60,000 nucleotides of DNA from Owenia fusiformis (Eukaryota; Annelida; Polychaeta; Sabellida; Oweniidae). A program made the position numbers and the translations under genes. How positions within the stretch are numbered: position 1 is the stretch's first letter; each line of letters begins with the position of its first letter. Location of the stretch: the NCBI GenBank assembly GCA_903813345.2, contig CAIIXF020000001.1, positions 25,907,915 to 25,967,914 of the forward strand. Reading direction: 5' to 3'. Below are positions 51,101-57,100 of this stretch, one piece after another. Under the pieces are notes generated by a model. The model had not been told where the DNA came from and searched no databases. It saw nothing but the letters and a program-made list of their open reading frames with translations.

Positions 51101-54100
51101 CTGGCCTTTTCAGACAAGACACTAATGATTTTCCAGAGATATATAGGTTAATTAATCACTTTGAAACATCAGAGGTCCGAGACACATCATTGCTCACAAC
51201 CACATCATTTGTCCTTGACACACCATTGGAGACTCTTACTGACACACCATTAATCTTAATAGATATCCACAGCTTATGTGAACAGTTATAAAAATTTAAA
51301 CATAGACGTAGAAAACAATATTCGAAACATCATGCACATTTAAATGAAACATGGATTTTTTTTGTTCGATACCCAGTCAGAAATTCACAGATTTCTAACC
51401 TCATTATGTATTATCTTTTATTGGGAGTAAAAAATAAATGACATGTCAAGATGAGCATCAAACATTTATAAGAAACTTTCATTTTTCTAAAGAAGATCTA
51501 ATATACAACAATGTGTCAATGTATATTCTAGATCTGCATCCTCTTGGTAATCAGATTTTTTCCTAATAAGGTCATTTTCATGCACATTCATCCTAATTCT
51601 GTCAACTGGGATTATACAACTGAAAAAGGCTAAATAAGCGTTAAAGTGCATTTTCGTATCTGCTCGGTCTGTAGAGGTTCTCCATATAAACAGTCTTTAT
51701 GGGAGGATATTTAACGTGAATGCAAAATGTGAGCAATTGCAAAAATTTAGAAAATGTGAAAACTTTGAAAACTTGACATGAGAAGCCTTTATATCGCACA
51801 AGATTAAGCAGCTTGGAAATTAATGAGTGTCAAAATCTTAGTGATGCACTGGATGTGATGTTTTGGCCAGAGGGGATTTAGCTGATGCTGTACCAATTGA
51901 AGCCAAAATAGTGAAACTTGAAATATATTGCATTTACAGGTCACAAATTGTAACTTCAATGGGCTAACTAATAACATACACATTCAAAAATTAAGCACAT
52001 AGGTTATGCATTTCAATTTATAAAAAAAAGAAAATGAGCTATAAACATTGCACTTAGAAAAGCAAGATGGCAACCATTTTATTTACCCAGCATGCCTAAA
52101 ACCTAAATAAGTTCTTGCATCTTTAAAAATTTCAAGTTCTATGGATAAATGGTTTTCCTTATTTTGTTGAGAAGATTTATGTGGTGCCCGCCTGCCCAAC
52201 AATGACAAGATGACAATGTAACGCTTTCCAAAGGGCACTAAAAGAAACAATTTGTGCCATATTCAAAGCAAATTAAAACCTGAGACAGCAAACATCTACA
52301 CCTAGCTACAATGAGAAAAAACGTTTAAAATGAAACAAGTCTCATCAGATACGCATTCTTTGCCATGACTCAACTACTCAAAAGAATGAGATGACATGAC
52401 ACGAACACAAGTACGAACATTATGACTTTTATATAGCTATCACTTACAGGCCTGATCCATGCTTTATGGCAGATCTCCAATCCATGTAGAGAATAAGCAC
52501 ATATGAAATCTCTCCAATCCATTTGATTGAAGAGATTATGAGTGTTTTAACATAGAGCAAAAGTGGGAAAAATACCCTCAGGATGTGGATAGTTATTGAT
52601 ATATTCACACAGAATAAATCAGCCATTATATATAAATATAAGGCATTAATATGCAAAATATCACCACCTGTCATTTGTTACAGACACCATCTGCCAGCCA
52701 CCAAGCACTGACCGCTGAAAGCCAAATCTCAACCGCTGAAGGTGGCCAAACACTGACCACTGAATACAGTCCACAAAAAAGTTGGAGACTATAACACTTG
52801 TGGTAGTGAGAAAATAACCCTTAAAGGACAACTGAAATAGCTTTTCTCAACTTGCAGCTACAGAAATGCGGTTTTCTCCATTGTAAGCCCACCGTAAAGT
52901 TCTTGCGATAGCCATTATAAAATAAATGTTAGATAACTGCTAACGGTCATAGATAACGAAATAAAACTAACTGATAAATCAAATTGGCCCCCACGTGATT
53001 AGTAACGTCATATACAAAATATAGCTTTGGTTTATTGATTCCATAGTAATCGCAACGTCACAGCAACCATAGGATTGTTGTGTAAACAAATAACAAAAGA
53101 TTTTGGCATTGTGACGTCATGATCTAATGGACCAAAACGGGTCACGTGGGGACCAGTGAGAGATCACGTGGGGGCCAATAACGTCACAACCAATTCGAAT
53201 ATTGCTTATTAAGCAGCTATAACGATCGTTAGAGTGAAATAGTTTTCACACTACTGATGAGAAAACATGCCCAAATACATCTATCAAAAATTATATTGAT
53301 TCCTTTAGGTTAAAAATACCATTTCATATCTGCTTTAAGCATTCTGGTACTCATCATATATTTCTTTTTTCGAACCAGCAATCATGTAAATGATGTAATT
53401 GTAATTCATGGACACCCTGTATATCCAATAACATATCCAATAACCCCATATAAATGATTTAATCTCTTTCAATTTTTTTGATTTATTTATGAGAAGTTTT
53501 CTATATAATGTTCTACTGGACCTTTAATTTGAACTCTATATAAATGTTCTCCTGGACCTTTAATTTGAACTCTATATAAAGCTTAGCAAATCTGGAAGTA
53601 AGATGTGGAATTCCCCCTCCCAAAAACCATTATCTGCTATCAAATTTTTCTTTATTTGAATTTCACACCAAGCAACCTTTTGCGAATCGACAATATGTTA
53701 TGGCATTCAATAATACTCAATAGAACCATTAAGTAAAAATAGTTGTAGTAAATAGTGCAGAAATGACATTTATATATTAGTTGTCATATATTAAGATATA
53801 TCGCTTAGTGCCTAGAATGTATGGTTTTATCATGAGAGTCTGGCTGACTAGATTAGACGATAATGTAATTGGACGTTGTAATCTTATAACATATGCATGG
53901 CTTTTGTGATAGGTTAGGCCATCTATTTGATCATAATGCACAAGTTGTCAAGTATTGCAGATTCTGCTACGATCTTGAATTCAAGTGTAAAGATACGGCA
54001 TGTTAGGAAGACGTGATGACATTAAGTTGAACTTTATATTCATTTTCCTCCTACTAGTATTCTGTAAATCAGATTCATAAATTCCACTTAGTAATAGTAT

Positions 54101-57100
54101 TAATGGATACTCAAAGATATTGTCAATTTGTGCAAGGTTATTTGGTGTAAAATCAAAATAAGTCAAGATTTTATGACCTAAAATGGTTCTAGTGGGATTT
54201 CTTCATAATAGCATCACTGATCTTTAAGGGAATGAGTCAAAAAGTACTATTGTCTTCAGGAAAGTAATATTCTTTGAAGGGAAAGCACTATTCTCTGAAG
54301 GGAAAGTACTATTCTCTGAAGGGAATATATGAAGAAAAAGATAAATATGAAACTCTAACTTACATTACAAAATGCTGAGTACCAAAAACTGGTTTCTATA
54401 GCAATATTAATTGCTTCTTTGTTTTGAGGGTTCATTTCTTTATGGCTGGTCCGTACTCTTAAATATTATTATTGAATATTTTTTAAATACCTTTCGGCAT
54501 TTACGTTTATACATTTGTCAAAATACTCATGGCTTGTTCTAATGATTTGTGAATTTTTCATAATCAATGGGTACTGATGGGAATTTGGTTCAAGCAAGAG
54601 CTTAATCCTGTGAACCCGGGTCTTATTCCCTATAGCCAAAGTTTAACAGGTATTCACAGAAAATAAAATGAAATATTGGTTATAATCCGTGATGTCTTTA
54701 CTTTGTATAACTCTTCAAATGAGCAATTTGTGGTTTGATCATATCAAGCTGATGATTATGAGAATGTTCCACAGAATGAATGACATTTAATACAACCAGC
54801 ATATGGCAAAACTGATACTAAGTAATAGAAGGGTTTCAGTTACTAAAAGTGACTTCTCTTTCACCTACAAAATCAAATCAAAATCATGCAGCAATAAAAA
54901 AAGATGCTAGTCAACTGTCTATTTCAGCTCTTGTATTTTTAGACTGAATTTATAATGTTATTACTAAATGCCATTGGTACTGTTGTTATTCCATAACATG
55001 GATATCAATGTAACAAAAATACATGGCTTAATCAGGGGCCATTTATCAGACATATTTGTTAAGTTGGAATTCCAGTAAACTGTTCCCTCACTATGATGTC
55101 ATTATATCCATGGTTACAACAATTGATTTAGGAATTCTGAGTTCATGAATACACCCTATGCAGACAGAGCCTGTGGGAAATATTGGGTGCGGAGCAAATG
55201 AGCGGAGGGTGCGGAGCTAACGGTTATTTTTGAATTTAAATTTTGGATATTTCTGAAACTAAGCCGTTTTGGGACTTCAAATATACCAAGATATGTGTAT
55301 TTGACACCAAATATCAATACAATTGTGAAAATAGTAGTGCAATTCATTATATAGCGACGCAGTGTGCCTTAAACCTTTCCCAGACCTATATATTTTGAAA
55401 TTATCCTTTTAATACTGAGTCCCCAGCATTCATAAAAAATGGTGATCAAGGTGCACTATCCATACAAATTATTTTTGCATCTTGGAAGCCAGGCAGTAAC
55501 TGTGTGATTTTATAAAAATTCGGAAATGTTCTTCAGATATGAGCCCCTCTAAATATTGGGTGCGGAGCAGCTCCATAAACGTAGCTCCGCACCCAATATT
55601 TAGAGGGGCTCATATCTGAAAAACATTTCCGAATTTTTATAAAATCACACAGATACTGCCTGGCTTCCAAGATGCAAAAATAATTTGCATGGGTAGTGTA
55701 TCTTGAACACCATTTTTTATGAATGCTGGGGACGCAGTATTAGAAGGATAGTCTCAAAATATATAGGTCTGGGAAATGTTTAAGGCATACTGCGTCGCTA
55801 TAAAATGAATTGCACTACTATTTTCACAATTTTATTGATATTTGGTGTCAAATACACATATCTTGGTATATTTGAAGTCCCAAAACGGCTTAGTTTCAGA
55901 AGTATCCCAATTTTAAATTCAAAAATGACCGTTAGCTCCGCACCCTCCGCTCATTTGCGCCGCACCCAATATTTCCCACAGGCTCTGTCTGCATAGGGTG
56001 GAATAGAAAAAAATATAAGCAGCCAAGCAAGAAAAAAAATCATGGCAAGCAAACTGTGTACTATCACATATTCGCTTAGAGGTGATGGTTACCTTAGTAA
56101 TAATAAAAACAAAAAAAATCACTTACACTATGTGTGTGAGGTCCAGTGTTTTCTCTGGTTCTTCAGGGAAATGTGGAATTTTGTTTGATTTTGCTGGCAC
56201 ACACCGGAATGATTTACGTAATGAATGGCCTATCTGTTTGGCAGGTGATTTCTGGAACAAAACAAATTGTACTGTACATTAAACGCAACGAATCCACTTC
56301 ACAACTAAAGTTCAATATATTGAGCACTGTGTATAGTCCTACTCCAAGAGTATATACCCAACTAAGATGTCCAACACTTCATGACACAAAAGGGAATATA
56401 ATGAAGCTAAATATTAACCCTTTATAATTAATATGCCATTTTTAAAACTGCTTCACTAAGCTTGAACTCTTTTGGTTTGCTTTTGATAATCTACGAAATA
56501 TTTGCAATCCTTGTTACATGCTTTTGGCACTATTTATGTCACTTCTCTGGCATTATTATGCTATTCCTGGCACTATTTATTAGACTATATATCTTTGGTA
56601 CTATCTCTGCAACTTCTGCCACTATTCATATTATTCTGGCACTATTTGTAATCTTCATGTCACTATTCATATACTGTATAACCTTTGGCACTATTTGCAC
56701 TTTTGATATTTATATCAGTATTACTTTAAAAAAAAACACCACATGTTTCATCCTTGATTGTGAAAGACTAAGAGATCGCCTATGTGAGGTAATTAAACAT
56801 TGTTTGTCCCACAACGTCCATACTTAACGTAGGAAATCTCCATGGCAACGAGCGTATCACATATCACCCCAAGGATCCAATCACAAATAGTTCTATGATG
56901 TCACTTGCTATATAGTGTAATTGTTTTTTCATGTCTAACAAGTTGAGAATTTCAAGTAATATCTAATATGGGGATAGGTATTATTGATTGATAATGTGTA
57001 AACACGAAGCATGTGCTTTGATGGCTTCCAACATTTCAGCTGTTGAATTATTCAACATCATAAATCACAATGTTTTACTTTCTATGGAAATGGACTTGAC

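Larger units (their letters stand above)
48310..56126 (-). other. 7.8-kb dystrobrevin intron
   Basis: The intron runs from CATAGT|GTAAGT to CTACTTACAG. It holds the 48.8-kb minisatellite, a 178-bp MITE at 50.4 kb, dispersed repeats at 52.1 and 52.7 kb, a TTAA candidate at 52.8-53.3 kb, small repeats at 53.5 and 54.3 kb, and the palindrome at 55.15-56.0 kb. No supported gene lies in 49.1-50.3, 50.6-52.0, 53.6-54.2 or 54.4-55.1 kb. Confidence 0.65.

Noticed and set aside
55156-55996. Twin small frames MNCTTIFTI... on opposite strands
   Set aside because: They are the same sequence in the two arms of a palindrome; no transposase or other domain is seen.
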